Assembly (NCBI GenBank): GCA_026260175.1
Contig: JAKCWW010000851.1
Location: forward strand, 51,625 to 89,335
DNA length: 37,711 nucleotides
Reading direction: 5' to 3'
Origin: Reticulitermes lucifugus
Taxonomy: Eukaryota > Arthropoda > Insecta > Blattodea > Rhinotermitidae
Shown here: piece by piece, positions 1 through 10,555 of the stretch
Numbering within the stretch: position 1 is the first letter of the stretch
Layout of the letters: the number at the start of each line of letters is the position of its first letter
Translations under genes and position numbers: made by a program
Notes under the pieces: generated by a model
The model's database searches: none
What the model was told of the DNA's origin: nothing
Seen by the model: only the letters and a program-made list of their open reading frames with translations

Positions 1-126
1 AGCACAAATGTAATATTTGTGTGATTGTGCAGCTCAGCAACAACAAATGTAATATTTGTGTGATTGTGCAGCCCGGTAAGAACAAACGTAATATTTGTGT
101 GATTGTGCAGTCCAGCAAGAACAAAG
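1..126. repeat. 39-bp tandem repeat, about three copies, open to the left
   Basis: The block ACAAATGTAATATTTGTGTG recurs starting at 4, 43 and 82 (third copy with one C for T), and a decayed fourth start (ACAAAGG) falls at 121, giving an exact period of 39 bp. Each unit contains the small palindrome ACAAAT-gtaat-ATTTGT followed by a GATTGTGCAG block. The array touches the left edge, so its real length is unknown. It could be the end of a satellite or a subterminal repeat of a transposon; nothing in the window decides this. Confidence 0.85.
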
Positions 127-555
127 GACCTGGTCCAGGAGATGTAATTTTTGTAATAGCAGCGTAACTAATTAAACTGTCATGCCCTCCACAGTCTACG
201 CTATCAGCTCAGTCCATCACGTCAGCAGAATGTTAATAACAGAATCTTCATTGCACAGTCCCCTCCACTACACATGCAGCCTTCTATCGGTTATTTACAT
301 AGAGACTAAGTATTGCCCGACATCTACTCTCACAGTGACTTGACTGTACGCTTTAACATGCTACCTCCACTTCTGGAAGACGTACGAACACTTTAATTAC
401 AGCACTGAACAGATCAAGATAACATTAAAATGCATAACTTCAGTAAAACAAACCAATCTGAATGCGCACTGATCAGCTCCATAACGAAGTTATTGTTGAG
501 AAGATTAAAGTCCCTTAGCCGGTCACGAAAAGCTCCAAAATCTGTGCAATCCGAT
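127..555. other. No recognisable feature
   Basis: Roughly 430 bases without a recognisable gene or repeat. An open frame of 144 codons starts at 430 on the plus strand, but its product has no domain I know and runs through two repeat relics (about 556-655 and 655-780), so it is treated as chance. Confidence 0.6.
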
Positions 556-655
556 CTTTTCTCCGAAATGTCGGCACGAATCTACCAGACTGCACTGTGT
601 TACATACCAAAAGAGAGTAATCTTCACAGTTACGCAGTGAAAATCTCTATCGTGT
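556..655 (+). repeat. Dispersed repeat with decayed hammerhead-like 3' half (copy 1)
   Basis: The segment TTCTCCGAAATGTCGG resembles the 3' half of a hammerhead-like core (helix II strand, GAAA, helix III). About 10 bases later follows TACCAGACTGCACTGTGTTACATACC and then an AGAG...ATCTTCA...AAAATCTC block. The same order of blocks occurs at 2570-2690 and 27985-28095, so these are diverged copies of one repeat. The 5' core half (CTGANGA) is not visible here. The sequence is too decayed for activity. The element type is not established; Penelope-like elements are the best-known carriers of such motifs. Confidence 0.45.
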
Positions 656-780
656 TCATAAAAGTATGCGATTGCATACTATTCCCAAATACTCAAAACC
701 AGTCCACATGCCCATGCACCGTTACTTCAACATCCATTTTAATATTATCCTCCCACCTATGCCTAGTTCTTACAATGAGT
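655..780 (-). mobile_element. Possible non-LTR retrotransposon C-terminal scrap
   Basis: The plus-strand stretch around 700-775 (CATTTTAATATTATCCTCCC, then a CTATGCCTA block) aligns by eye with 28790-28850, the part of a minus-strand LINE relic that encodes the GRPRRRW motif and the residues just after it. By-eye identity is about 70 percent and no open frame is kept. It is therefore a likely but weak minus-strand copy of the same retrotransposon family. Chance similarity of pyrimidine-rich sequence is the alternative. Confidence 0.35.
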
Positions 781-2560
781 CTTTTCTTAAATGCATTTCT
801 TACACATATGTGCTACACTTCCAGCACGCCTCTCTCTCTCTCTGTTTACCATAATACGCAATAAGATGGGAAGAGATTTCAAATTATGAACCACTACACA
901 GTCTTCTCCACCCTTTAGTTGCTTACTTTCTTGGGGGCAGACTCAGCTCTTCTCCACAGCAAATTTACATTCCAGTCACAAAGAATGTAATCTTCAGGCA
1001 TCAGAAACTCCGTAATTGTCCCAGACATTCCTCACTGTCTGAAACACTTTAGCACAGGACGTTTCAGCGACCATGGTGACAGTCGTCCTGGGCAAGTGTC
1101 CGCTAAACGTCATAGCAGACTGACTGGCCCTACAGACCCACAGTGAGTCACGACTGCTTCCTTCGACATTTTCTCAAACTCGTCACTGTCATCACAATTG
1201 CAACTCAGTAAAACAGCCTACGCAGTTGAAGAGTGTTGTTACATAACCCAAGAATCAATCAAATGTGTCCCGCACTTCATATTCACTATTACTGGAAGTA
1301 GAATGCAACGAACACAGAGCCTTGAGTCTAAAGAGTGCGTACAAAGTCACAAACAGCCGTAAAAACCGGCACAAAATACAGCTGCGTCCTCGAGACACAT
1401 TCGGGGAAGAGTTTCGGCAAAGTAGGCCGATAACGAGGATAGAATTCGGCTCGGGGATTCCCAGAACGTGTGATCTACACATGTCATGTGATTCAGAATC
1501 AGGTGGGGAAGTACACATTTATGCAGTTCTTGCTCAATCACATTCCAATAAGCAGCTTAGCTTCGCTGGTACGGAGGTTATCGAGCGATGCCGTTAATTC
1601 AGCGTCGAATTACGTAGGAGAAGTTTTTGCACGGTGGACTAGAAAACGTAGGAGATGAAGCGGTGATTTCCCATTTCATAATATTGATCTATTATTAGGT
1701 CCTTCAATTCAGCGGTTTCAACGCCAGAACTTACGTGGACGTTGAATGGGATCAGAAAATGAATGTGGGAAACGCTGTAGGAAGGATTCGCTCACTGTCC
1801 AGTTTCATTATTAAATTATTTAATGACGCAGGTATAAATGCATGGCATTTTAGATTCCCGTCGCCGTGAATACTAAGATAAAAGTACAAATTGATATATA
1901 TATATATACGACGTTTCCGGACAGCCTGCTAGCTACATCTTACGAATCCCACTTACTTATTTTAGCGTCCAATGAAATAACAGCACAAATAATCCGCCTA
2001 AAGTGTGGAGAACTGGGAGAAAGTGACTGTTGCCTACTTAATGTACTGCAACAGAGTTTGTCTGCAGGGAGTCGGTTTCCAGGAAAATTTTTTCTCAAAA
2101 TTTGCGAATGCCAACATCTAAACATACTCTCCTTTATGGATACACTCAGTCCCACAGGAACAGAACGCTTAGTGGCTGAATATTTGGTTGGTACATAACA
2201 CAATGTGTAGACCTGGGAACTGCAGTTCTATTGAAATGTGAGTCTTGGTATGGAGAATGTGTGCGTGGGTATAAAGAACCTTTTTTTCGTCTCGCTACGT
2301 CTTTTACCACACAAGTTAATTTGGCAGCCTGCCCACATTCAGGAGGGCGCCGACCCATGATTTGGGCCTAAGTGCCACAGTCAGCTGACTGCTTTATTAC
2401 ATCGAAGGTAACTTATTTCTACGCCTTGCATTCAGATCATACCAACAATGAGTGTCACAGCCATACCATTTTATGCTTACAATATAGACTGAAAAATATA
2501 ACTGAACAAGAACAGTTTATTCTGTGGAAATATATTAACATCTCGAATCAGCGTGCTGCC
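781..2560. other. No recognisable gene; short CT and AT microsatellites
   Basis: This 1.8-kb stretch holds a short CT run near 832-843 and an AT run near 1895-1908. Two overlapping opposite-strand frames at 1255-1597 and two at 1866-2203 are open for 87-110 codons, but the products have no recognisable motif and mirror each other, as expected from stop-poor composition. I see no splice-bounded exon or transposon motif. Confidence 0.55.
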
Positions 2561-2569
2561 CTCATCTTC

Positions 2570-2690
2570 CAACCTGAAGTCAGAAGCATCAGGTTCGTCA
2601 GAAACATCGGTTTACCAGACTACATGGCATCACACAGCAAAGGATCATATTTTTGTCAGTAACATTCTTGAGAACGTGAAGTCTCACACA
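2570..2690 (+). repeat. Dispersed repeat with decayed hammerhead-like core (copy 2)
   Basis: CTGAAGT at 2574-2580 occupies the place of CTGANGA (last A replaced by T). GAAACATCGG at 2601-2610 matches the GAAA plus helix III segment. Downstream, TACCAGACTACATGGCATCA and a GAGAACGTGAAGTCTCACAC block follow in the order seen at 556-655 and 27985-28095. Helix II is not convincingly paired, so this is a fossil. Function is unknown and the copy lies in otherwise featureless DNA. Confidence 0.5.
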
Positions 2691-4798
2691 AGTGACCACA
2701 GTAATTGTGGGTAGTTTACCAGAAGTTTTAGAGGCTACACATGGTCCGGTAGATTTCATAATTTCACCAACGAAAAGTATGATACTGCTCGTACCAGCAT
2801 ACAAGAACTTCAAAATATCGAAAAAAAAATGTGGGAACGATGGGGTGACAAGCGTCTAACTGATGTTGTTCAATTCACAAGATTAATTCATTGTCATAAT
2901 TATCCTAATATCAATCATTTTTATTGAATATATTCAATGGCAGGTAGTGTTGTTAACTCGCCTTTCGGTTCGGACACTGATGAAGACAGGACGCAGAAAA
3001 TAAAATACACGTTGCAAACGAATAAACATGGAGAAGACATGGACAAAGAATCAGAACCATTTGACATGAACGGTACAAAGTGGGCAAGGAAGGCATTCAG
3101 GGCCAGAGGTCAAGGAAACAGAGAAATACCAAGAAGCAGAAGGGACAGGCTTCGAAGTGGGGGGGGGGGCCTTTTACTGGGGTGTTCTGTGGTCTCTCGC
3201 AGTCTCTCCAGAGAAGCAGTAGGAGACGTCTCGGACACAAACCGGAATCGCTAGATTATCAGCGGAACTGCCTTGTGTACAGAGCTGAGAAAGCGCTTGT
3301 AAACACAGAAGAGACAAAAGAGATTTGACGATGACGACGACAATGATGGTGAGAAACCAACACGCACCAGAAGAAAGAAAATTATCCGAATTTTACAGCT
3401 GAGCTAAATATCTCGTGTCAGAGTGTGCACCAGGCATCCGTACTGTGTGCCGTAAAACCAAGAAATGTGACACCCTATTTAACGTTTTAAGTTTAGCTGA
3501 CTAACACATCCGGTTTCTGAGCCAAAGCGGCCACGCCATATTCGAAGCAGGGCCATAAGCCACAATCAAAACAACGCCGCAGAACTTGCAACTGCATTCC
3601 TGACAGTGGGATGGAGAAAGTTACATACAACAGTAAGTTTCAACATTTATACTCTTCACCAAGAAGATTAGGAGGACAAGCTTTATGGGATAAGCAGCAT
3701 GCACAGGGGAGGTAGGAAATGCATACAGAATTTTGATTCGTAACGCTGAAGGGAGCAGAAAATGCGGGATATCTGAGGGAAATCGGGAAGGTAATATATT
3801 GTTTGAAGGAAATGACAGTGTGAAGATCAGGATTGGATAGGGACCAGGGGAGGCTCTTGTGAATACGATAATTAATCTTCGGGTTACACAAAAGGCGACG
3901 AATTTCTTGCACTGATTAACAACTTCTGCTTTCTAAAGGACGGCCCTATTCCACTGAGTTCCGTCAGTTATATGAAGAACAAAGCTAAGGAAAAGTTACG
4001 ATCCTCCAACGTACGAGATAGGTACGCCATTCCCTCCTTTCGCCTCACAACTGCGACTACACTTAACTTTAATCATTTTACTACACCTTTAAACTTGAGG
4101 CTTCGTAGCGAAGTAAAAAGCCGTACAATGCATTGGTCACACAATATAAGTGCTCCCAAGAAAGGTGTGAAACGATATAAAACGTCGAGATCACAATATC
4201 GTGTAAAGATACTTGTGATCCCCACACACTGGCACACCAGCAAAATGCTTTACTTACATTTTGGAGACAGAGGATTCAAATCGCGGACCATTTCTGTGTG
4301 ACAGAAATACCCTACATTTGTATTTGGTAGGTATACTGCTCGACATGGAGCATGTAGTATTTCTTCATTACGCTATAATAAAAAACAGCCAGCATTTCAA
4401 TAAAGTCTACAAGACACTTCCATAAATCTATCGTCATCCTTCGCTTCGTGCGGTCTAGTCGCAGAGGGGAAAACGTTTACACAGACAATACTAACGCAAA
4501 TATAAACTTCGTCTCTTAAAGTTATGGCACAAAAAATAATATCGGATCTGTGAGGTCTCATGATTTAAGAACCTATAAATGTGCTCCGTGTTCAAGAATG
4601 AAGATCCCTGGAAAGCCAGTTCCCCTGCCGGAGAGGCTGAAATGACCTCTGATATAAGAACACATGATGTCATGTTTCGAGATTCTCCGAGAGTACACCG
4701 TTTTATGGCCGACAAGGCGTGAAAAGCACACAGAATTCATGCAAAAAGAACTGTGGCCTGAACCCGTTATTCACCTCAGATCTTAGTCGCATAACGTA
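2691..4798. other. No recognisable gene
   Basis: About 2.1 kb with only short unidentified open frames (for example 2937-3254 plus, 3640-3912 minus and 3972-4301 plus). None shows a domain, signal peptide or repeat I recognise. A run of exactly 11 G lies at 3159-3169. Confidence 0.55.
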
Positions 4799-5030
4799 TC
4801 TAACTCCATGGAGCAGAGTCCTTGTTTATAACTATAGAATTTCCCATCTTTTACGGATACCTAAGTTTTGTTAACATGTTCACATGACCACAAAACTGAA
4901 TCCTATCTTGAGATAGTTGAATCTAGCCTAAATCTTCACACACGCTGTTTCATTCTGCTCCGTCTCTAATGGTATCCTTCCACGTACGTCTCGGTCTTTA
5001 AAGCTCTCTCCCGTCAAGTTCCCCGACCAA
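4799..5030 (-). mobile_element. Non-LTR retrotransposon 3' end relic
   Basis: The left end (4799-4826) carries the CTCCATGGAG block with flanking TAA and CAGAGTCCTTGTT. Near-identical blocks occur at 28632 and 36828, at the 3' ends of two clearer LINE relics. Read on the minus strand, sequence near 4960-5020 translates as PRRTWKDTIRDGAE, which resembles the GRPRRRW...D motif at the C-terminus of insect LINE polyproteins, and the frame next to the end reads KQGLCSMEL. The distance between motif and end (about 200 bp) fits the 28.6-kb copy. It is a dead fragment with stops and shifts; the clade is not assigned. Confidence 0.5.
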
Positions 5031-5982
5031 AAGTCAACATCTCCCCCATGACAGGGCAAGTCCCTCATATTTTTTCACCTTAATACTAGTCTACGTGGGA
5101 ATGCAGGCTTACTGGTGCACAGCATCGAAACAACTGTTCACCAACTACTGCAGTGATTGCGGCCTTCTATATTTTAACTGGGCTCTCTATATAGCTGGAC
5201 GGGTGAGAAGCGAACAGTCCATACTTCCGTCACACAACTGTAGTAAGAACACTAGACTGCTTTGCCTACCTTTAACGTAACTGTAATTATTACTAGACTG
5301 GTGGAAAGTAAACAATTAACATGTATCTGTGTCATTGCTGACGTAATGCAAAGGACCAAATTTCACATTTCATTTTTCTTCGTGTTTTATCAATTGCGTG
5401 CATTAGATAGATCCTCTCTTATATGCTCCTTTTAATACTGGTTTCGATATCAGTGTATTTTTATTAAGCAGAGCGCGTTCACGGCCAGAAGAGTTTGCGA
5501 AACGTTGGTACAAAGTTCAAATTTAATTGCAGGTTCGCATGTAAGAACAGTGTAAGATTACAGCTTGTATTAAGTAACCGGTGAAAGTTATCGATTTCCC
5601 CTGCAAAAGAGTACCGTCATCTGGGTCTCACAGAACTCCGCAGAGAAATCCTCGGAGCAGGCACAGAGGGAGACAAACGCGCTGGTGACAGCAAGTAACG
5701 CCTGCTCTGCGTTCAACAGATTACGCGCCAGACAAAGGTGTCGGAGAAGTTGCCGTACGGGCCTGGCTTATTAACAGTCGTAGCGGCAGACGAAAGCATA
5801 ACAATGAATGGAGTGGTGAGGGGCTGGACAACCAGGGTTCTGTTCTTACAAACAGTGATGTGCTCTATTCACCAACAAGCCCAGACCTACTCTGACTTCC
5901 AACTAACCTCTTATCTAGTCTCCACTAGAGGATCATTCCCTGGAAATGAGTATAGTGTTTGGAGGCCACGGCCTACCGCTAT
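5031..5982. other. No recognisable gene
   Basis: About 950 bases without a recognised element. The segment near 5487-5517 (CAGAAGA, then GCGAAACGTTGGTA) faintly recalls the hammerhead-like signature but has U4 replaced and almost no helix II, so it is not annotated as such. Open frames of 61 and 101 codons have no known motif. Confidence 0.5.
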
Positions 5983-6408
5983 TTATTATTGTTATTCGTT
6001 ATCACCTTTAAGCAGGGTACTTACAATTATATACCCGAAATAAAACACGTTTCTACGGTAGTATGTAGGTTTGCAGCTATTCTGCAGTTACTTTATGGTA
6101 CATGTAATGTTATTTCCCATGTTGAATGTTTTGTACCTTTACATTAGTACTTTCCGAAGTATGTGTGGGTGGAGTGCCCACTGTGGCTGTTGTTTGTAGT
6201 GCCTTGATTTCCTGCTGTTCCGGTATGTTGCTCAGGTATTTTCTGAATGATCGTGTAATGGTTCCAGTTGCCCCTGTTATTGCTGGTATCACTGTTGTTC
6301 TTACATTCCACATGCGCTGTATTTCTGTCAGGTTTTTATATTTTAGAATCTTCTGAACTTCTTTCTTGATCACATTTCTGTCTCCTGAAATTACATCTAT
6401 ACAAATTT
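5983..6408 (-). mobile_element. Non-LTR retrotransposon C-terminal relic with trinucleotide tail
   Basis: The minus-strand frame is open from about 6408 to the stop near 6110, roughly 98 codons. It contains IQRMWNVRTTVIPAITGATG followed by an RSFRKYLSNIP block. This combination (KY..L..EIQRMW.V.T.VIP...GATG...F..YL..IP) is a conserved C-terminal block of many animal non-LTR retrotransposon polyproteins that follows the reverse transcriptase and endonuclease regions. After a likely frameshift, the 3' part reads NITCTIK in another frame, and the copy ends in imperfect AAT repeats near 5983-6000, typical of a LINE tail. All catalytic domains are missing, so this is a 5'-truncated insertion. Clade assignment would need alignment. 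Confidence 0.65.
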
Positions 6409-6433
6409 ATTATTATTATTATTATTATTATCA
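6409..6433. repeat. (ATT)n microsatellite
   Basis: Eight or so ATT units ending in ATCAT, sitting exactly between the LINE relic on its left and a SINE on its right. It may be the target into which the SINE inserted or a leftover from slippage. Confidence 0.85.
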
Positions 6434-6436
6434 TAG

Positions 6437-6699
6437 CCGATCCCAGTGGCCGCGCGGTCTAAGGCGTGGGACTTCGGCCGCTCGCTTACTAGGATCGTGG
6501 GTTCGAATCCCACCGGGGGCATGGATGTATGTCTCGTGTGAGTGTTGTGTGATGTCAGGTAGAGGTCTCTGCGACGGGTTGGTCCCTCGACCAGAGGAGT
6601 CCTACCGAGTGTGGTGCGTCTCAAATGTGTGATCGTGAAACCTCGACGAAACGAGGAGGCCTAGGCCCATATAGGGCTGTAGAGCCATAGAAAAAAAAA
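6437..6699 (+). mobile_element. tRNA-derived SINE, family A, near full length
   Basis: The head looks like a tRNA: an A-box-like TGGCCGCGCGGTCTAAGG at 6447-6464 and a perfect B box GGTTCGAATCC at 6500-6510, followed by CACCGGGGGCA as the end of a T arm and acceptor stem. These are the internal RNA polymerase III promoter elements of SINEs. The tRNA-unrelated body has AGGAGTCCTACCGAGTGTGG and GAGGCCTAGGCCCATATAGG. It ends in a run of nine A at 6691-6699. The 5' acceptor strand does not pair well, so it is not a functional tRNA. A 5'-truncated minus-strand copy of the same family lies at 36266-36405. Confidence 0.8.
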
Positions 6700-6740
6700 T
6701 TATTAACATAATCATTATTAGTACAATCATCATCATCATA

Positions 6741-7045
6741 GCTGTATGTAGCGAACTCGGTATAATGACTAGAGTACGGGGTGGATGATCCGGGATCGAT
6801 TCTCGGAAAGGGCAAGAAATGTTTCTCTTCTCCAAAACGACCAGACCCACTCAAAAGCCCACCAAACCTATTTAAGGTATACCGCAGATTTCTCCTCCGG
6901 GAATAAAGCGACCAGAGGGTGAAACTTACCACCCACCGCCATATGGTGCAGAGGTTAAGAATGAGTGGAACTATACACCTAATCCCCTGTACGCCATGAT
7001 GACGTGGCCAGGGACACCTTCACTGTTACTCTTTTTACTTTTATT
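6741..7045 (+). mobile_element. tRNA-derived SINE, family B, copy 1
   Basis: It begins with a tRNA-like A box region (CTCGGTATAATGACTAGAGT) and a B-box-like GGATCGATTC at 6793-6802. The body carries GGGAATAAAGCG, then ACCGCCATATGGTGCAGAGG, then GTACGCCATGATGACGTGGC with CAGGGACACC. The same blocks in the same order occur at 13555-13868 (minus), 19540-19870 and 34488-34775, with a 3' fragment at 21939-22022. The tail is a T-rich simple stretch around 7020-7045. It lies only 41 bp from the family A SINE, forming a SINE pair. Confidence 0.75.
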
Positions 7046-7200
7046 ACCAACTTAAAAACTGCCACTATTAAAAAAATAAAAAAATATTTTATCGTGATGT
7101 TCGGGATGTGAAGACACACACAGCGGCAAATCAACAGCAACAGCACAGTGTATATGCTTGTGCTGTCACCAGCATGTTTATTTATATGAGGGGCGGGCAG
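7046..7200. other. AT-rich spacer
   Basis: A-rich sequence between the SINE block and the mariner relic; nothing recognised. Confidence 0.5.
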
Positions 7201-7263
7201 AAAATAAGTTCACACGGCGTCTAGTTTCGTAACTAAAGAAATTATACTGACTGTGATTATCAG

Positions 7264-7440
7264 GCGAATTCGTCGCCGACCGATTGCCATCTGTTTCTTG
7301 CGCTGAAGAAAAAACTTGGAGGCCACAAAATTAAAGAAGATCGCGAGGTGGAAGCAGCTGTGATACGATGGCTGGTAAGAAAGGAGACGGACTTCTGTCA
7401 GCAGGGAAGGGATATGGTAAATGTGTCAGTTATGGGGTAG
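7264..7440 (+). pseudogene. mariner transposase C-terminal relic
   Basis: The plus-strand frame from 7264 to the TAG at 7438 reads SSPTDCHLFLALKKKLGGHK and continues KEDREVEAAVIRWLVRKETDF. This matches the C-terminal block of mariner-family transposases, where SPDLAPSDxHLF is followed by L...LGG..F..D.EV...V..WL....FY..GI. The aspartate of PTD (7282-7284) corresponds by alignment to the third catalytic Asp of the DD34D triad. Relative to the family, three or four residues of the PDLAP stretch are missing and the last 15 or so residues are scrambled. The first two catalytic Asp, the HTH region and both terminal inverted repeats are not found, so this is a decayed fragment. Confidence 0.75.
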
Positions 7441-8840
7441 CAGTATCATGCAATCTGAACTCTTCTTCTTACAGCTCACAATAAAGAACCCAAGATATGA
7501 GCATTGTAAACTCATTTTCTCAAACGGCCTCGTAGTACACACTTAAGGCGTTTTCCTTTCTTGCTTCTCGCCACTGTACATGTGGCGTAAGCGAAAATCG
7601 TTGACATTATGCCATTATATTAAACATACTAAACAAAAAACCTAACAAAGCATACGTGACAGACTCTATAAACAATCAGATAAATTCTGTGAGATGCATG
7701 TTACGTAGTTCATGAATTCGTGCACCATCCAGCACCGAATGAAAACTGCAAAGTATACGTGGATTATGACCGACATGTACGTTTATTTGAGACGGAAAAG
7801 GGGAATTGTCTGTTATATGGTTTGCAATGACATGCAGTTAGTAAGAGATGACAGAACACAACTTTACTGAGAACTCACTATAACACCACGATTTATATCG
7901 ATATAACTGCATAAACAGTGGTAATAAAACTGAATGCTTATAAACAAGATATCACTATGGACCCCAAAACTAGGTACAAGTATACGAGTATTTGTCTGGA
8001 GGGATAATGTATGCAATCGCATTAAGCTAAATTGGTTTCGACATCACGTTCAAACCATGTACCATGACTCTATGTGCTAAATATAAACGCTTCCAAACAG
8101 TGCAACAATTTAGGTTATGATTTGTCCAAACGCATTACCTACTGACGTTCCAAATTAATACCACATAACCTGCCTCAGTAATCAACCTAACTACCAATCA
8201 AACAATAGTACGTGATTAAACAATTAATGGATTCAAGGTGACAGCACTAACTATGTTCGTAATTCTGAAATTCAAAACTGTGCTGAGTAAAGAGTTCAAT
8301 GGGATGCAGAATGAAGGGTAGAAATATCTACGTTACGTTTAAAATTTCAACTAAAAGTATAATTCAAATGTTTTCAACGAAGAAATTCAAAAGCCCGCTT
8401 TGGCGTTGGTGTACTGTTTACTACAGAACTGAATATATTTCACAACATTAGCTCCCTTCCGTCCAACACAGAGGAACTGGCAATATACCAAACCACAACG
8501 CGCAACACACAAACATTTTCGCTACACCTGACAAAGCAATTAACTCCAAGCAAAAAACCTCCTTGGGAAAGTGACAGCCATTCAAATGAAGGCGCAGGAA
8601 CACGGATTAATCTTTTAAAGTGCAGTTATTACTATATACGCAAATGCATCTATCGAATGATTTCAACATTCAAAGACTCTGAATTTTGCTGACACTGCGT
8701 ATTTTTGTGCCCGTGTTATTCGCAAAATAAACTGCATTAATCCATCTGGCTTTATATAGGGTCAGTGGAGTGCTATACATACTTCTGACGATTGTGGCTT
8801 GAATGTGTTACGGGTTTCCGAGAGCAGGGACGTGAGAAGC
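7441..8840. other. No recognisable gene
   Basis: About 1.4 kb without open frames worth naming and without repeats shared elsewhere in the window that I can see. TTTATATAGGG near 8750 is TATA-like but lacks a partner initiator I trust. Confidence 0.5.
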
Positions 8841-8850
8841 GGCACATTTG

Positions 8851-8886
8851 TATATAAAAGAGGCGAGATAACATGAGGACTCAGAT
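8851..8886 (+). promoter_or_regulatory. TATA/Inr-like core promoter candidate
   Basis: TATATAAAAG at 8851-8860 is a strong TATA box. TCAGAT at 8881-8886 resembles the arthropod initiator (TCAKTY), with its A 32 bases downstream of the TATA start, near the expected spacing. A similar pair sits at 16609-16641. No downstream gene is recognised, so it may be a buried transposon promoter or a chance match. Confidence 0.35.
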
Positions 8887-10555
8887 AATTACGTAAAGAG
8901 GGGCTTCATAATACGTACCCTTCACAAAGCATTATTTGGGTAATCAAAACAAAGATAATGAGATTGCCGAGGACCACAGCACGAAGGAGCGAAAACAGAA
9001 TACTAGACAGAACACCTGAAGGGACGAAGGCATTTGTGAAACCTATGTGTAGATGGTGGAAAACAGCCGAATATAAGGAACATTAAACGAGTAATGTGTA
9101 AGAGTGTGGACTTGATTCTTCTTTCCCAGAACGCGGGTCATGGGTGCTATCCTGTGAACACAGCAATTAACCCTTCGCTGTACATTACAGAAGATAAATG
9201 TCTTAACTTGCCGAGCGACTATCACCTCGCCAAAACGGACTTACTGCATTTACGTATCAACACTGACATAATCGTTCTGTCTGATATCCGAATTTCCAGT
9301 GATTAAAGAAAGCGTGAAAAAGTAGCGTTACGTAAGGACATTATCCGAAAAATCTTATCCACAAAGACTACGTACATACGCCGAGTTATCTACCATATTC
9401 GTACCGTCCTTCGCAGCTCCCTTAGAATTTCAAACCTGCACAACACACCGCATAAAACAACATTATAACGACACGTTCTCTACATATCCTTGCTGCTTAC
9501 ACAATAGAATAATGGACAACATACAGTTCTGCAAGATAGGTAGCGGGTTTTGTGTGAATATCCTTCTCTACAGCAGACATTAGAAGCCAACAAAAGAAAA
9601 AATCTCGCCAAAGAACGTAATCCGCCACGCTATTGAAAATTGTGCTCGGGGACTTTCAATAGGCCGAGGCAGTTTGTCTGTTCATTGTTATGGACCTCAT
9701 CACTCTAAACTTCCTTACAAGAGCGATTCACATTCACTACTCTCACAGTCAAACAGAACGGTGGCTAGTCGCTAGTTGCGTAGTAACAACTGCGTTTTGT
9801 GACAGATAACAATCAACATCGATCACCTTCGTTACTGTTACTGCAGCACGCTTAACTCTCAGCATGCGCAACATAATAGGAACTTTATTGCGAAAATAAA
9901 GTGTTTAAGGTGGGTTAATGTTGTTACTGATTTAGAAATGGAACTGCAAGAACCTTAGCGTCGGACCTTGCACAGACAACTTACGGAATATTGCTTACAA
10001 AGTGCTTAAATGTTTATAAAGTGAAAACAGAGTGGTGAGGCCCTTCACTGCGTTGCCAAGCTATCAGGGCTCACTGCTCTTGCATGTAGTGCCCGCCTTA
10101 GAACGATCTAGTTCAAAACGAGGAACTCGCATCATCTTTACCTTGCAGCTCTGTATTTCACGAAGCAAGTCACTCCACTGCCGTCATGTCTGAATCATAA
10201 TATATGAAAGACAGACGCTAACTGCGAGACACCAGTACTTGTGCGTATCTAGCCGCGTGAGTGCGTCAATACTTAGGCCACTCGACGAATTTCAGTTAAA
10301 TTTTGTGACGAAGAATAATACAAGAATTAAAAAATCTTGAGGTTTCCACGACCATTACTTTGGTTTCTGAGATATGACACCGTGTACTGTGGTACATGCG
10401 TACCGATGATGCAGAGAAATCTGCTGCCTACATCATCATCAAAGGTCAATAAGACGATGTATAGAATTGCACATAAATTTCATTCTGGGCCTAAACACAA
10501 CGAAACTTAACCAAAATAACCATAAAAAGTTGCGTAACTTCAAATACATTTCAAA
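8887..10555. other. No recognisable gene
   Basis: Roughly 1.7 kb. Two short opposite frames at 9043-9306 have no identifiable product. No transposon motif recognised. Confidence 0.5.

Noticed and set aside
430..864. 144-codon plus-strand frame as a gene
   Set aside because: No known domain, and it runs through a repeat copy and a probable LINE scrap; likely chance.
3320..3365. GACGATGACGACGACAATGATGG...GAGAAACC as a structured RNA
   Set aside because: Simple GAC/GAT-rich sequence without pairing arms.
4640..4700. Minus-strand GGAGAATCTCGAAACATGACATC as a hammerhead
   Set aside because: No CTGANGA block at the right place; only GAAAC resembles the core.
5487..5520. Another hammerhead-like motif (CAGAAGA...GCGAAACGTTGGTA)
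   Set aside because: U4 is replaced and helix II would have at most two pairs.
6437..6520. Functional tRNA gene
   Set aside because: A and B boxes are good, but the 5' acceptor strand does not pair with the 3' strand and a SINE body follows.
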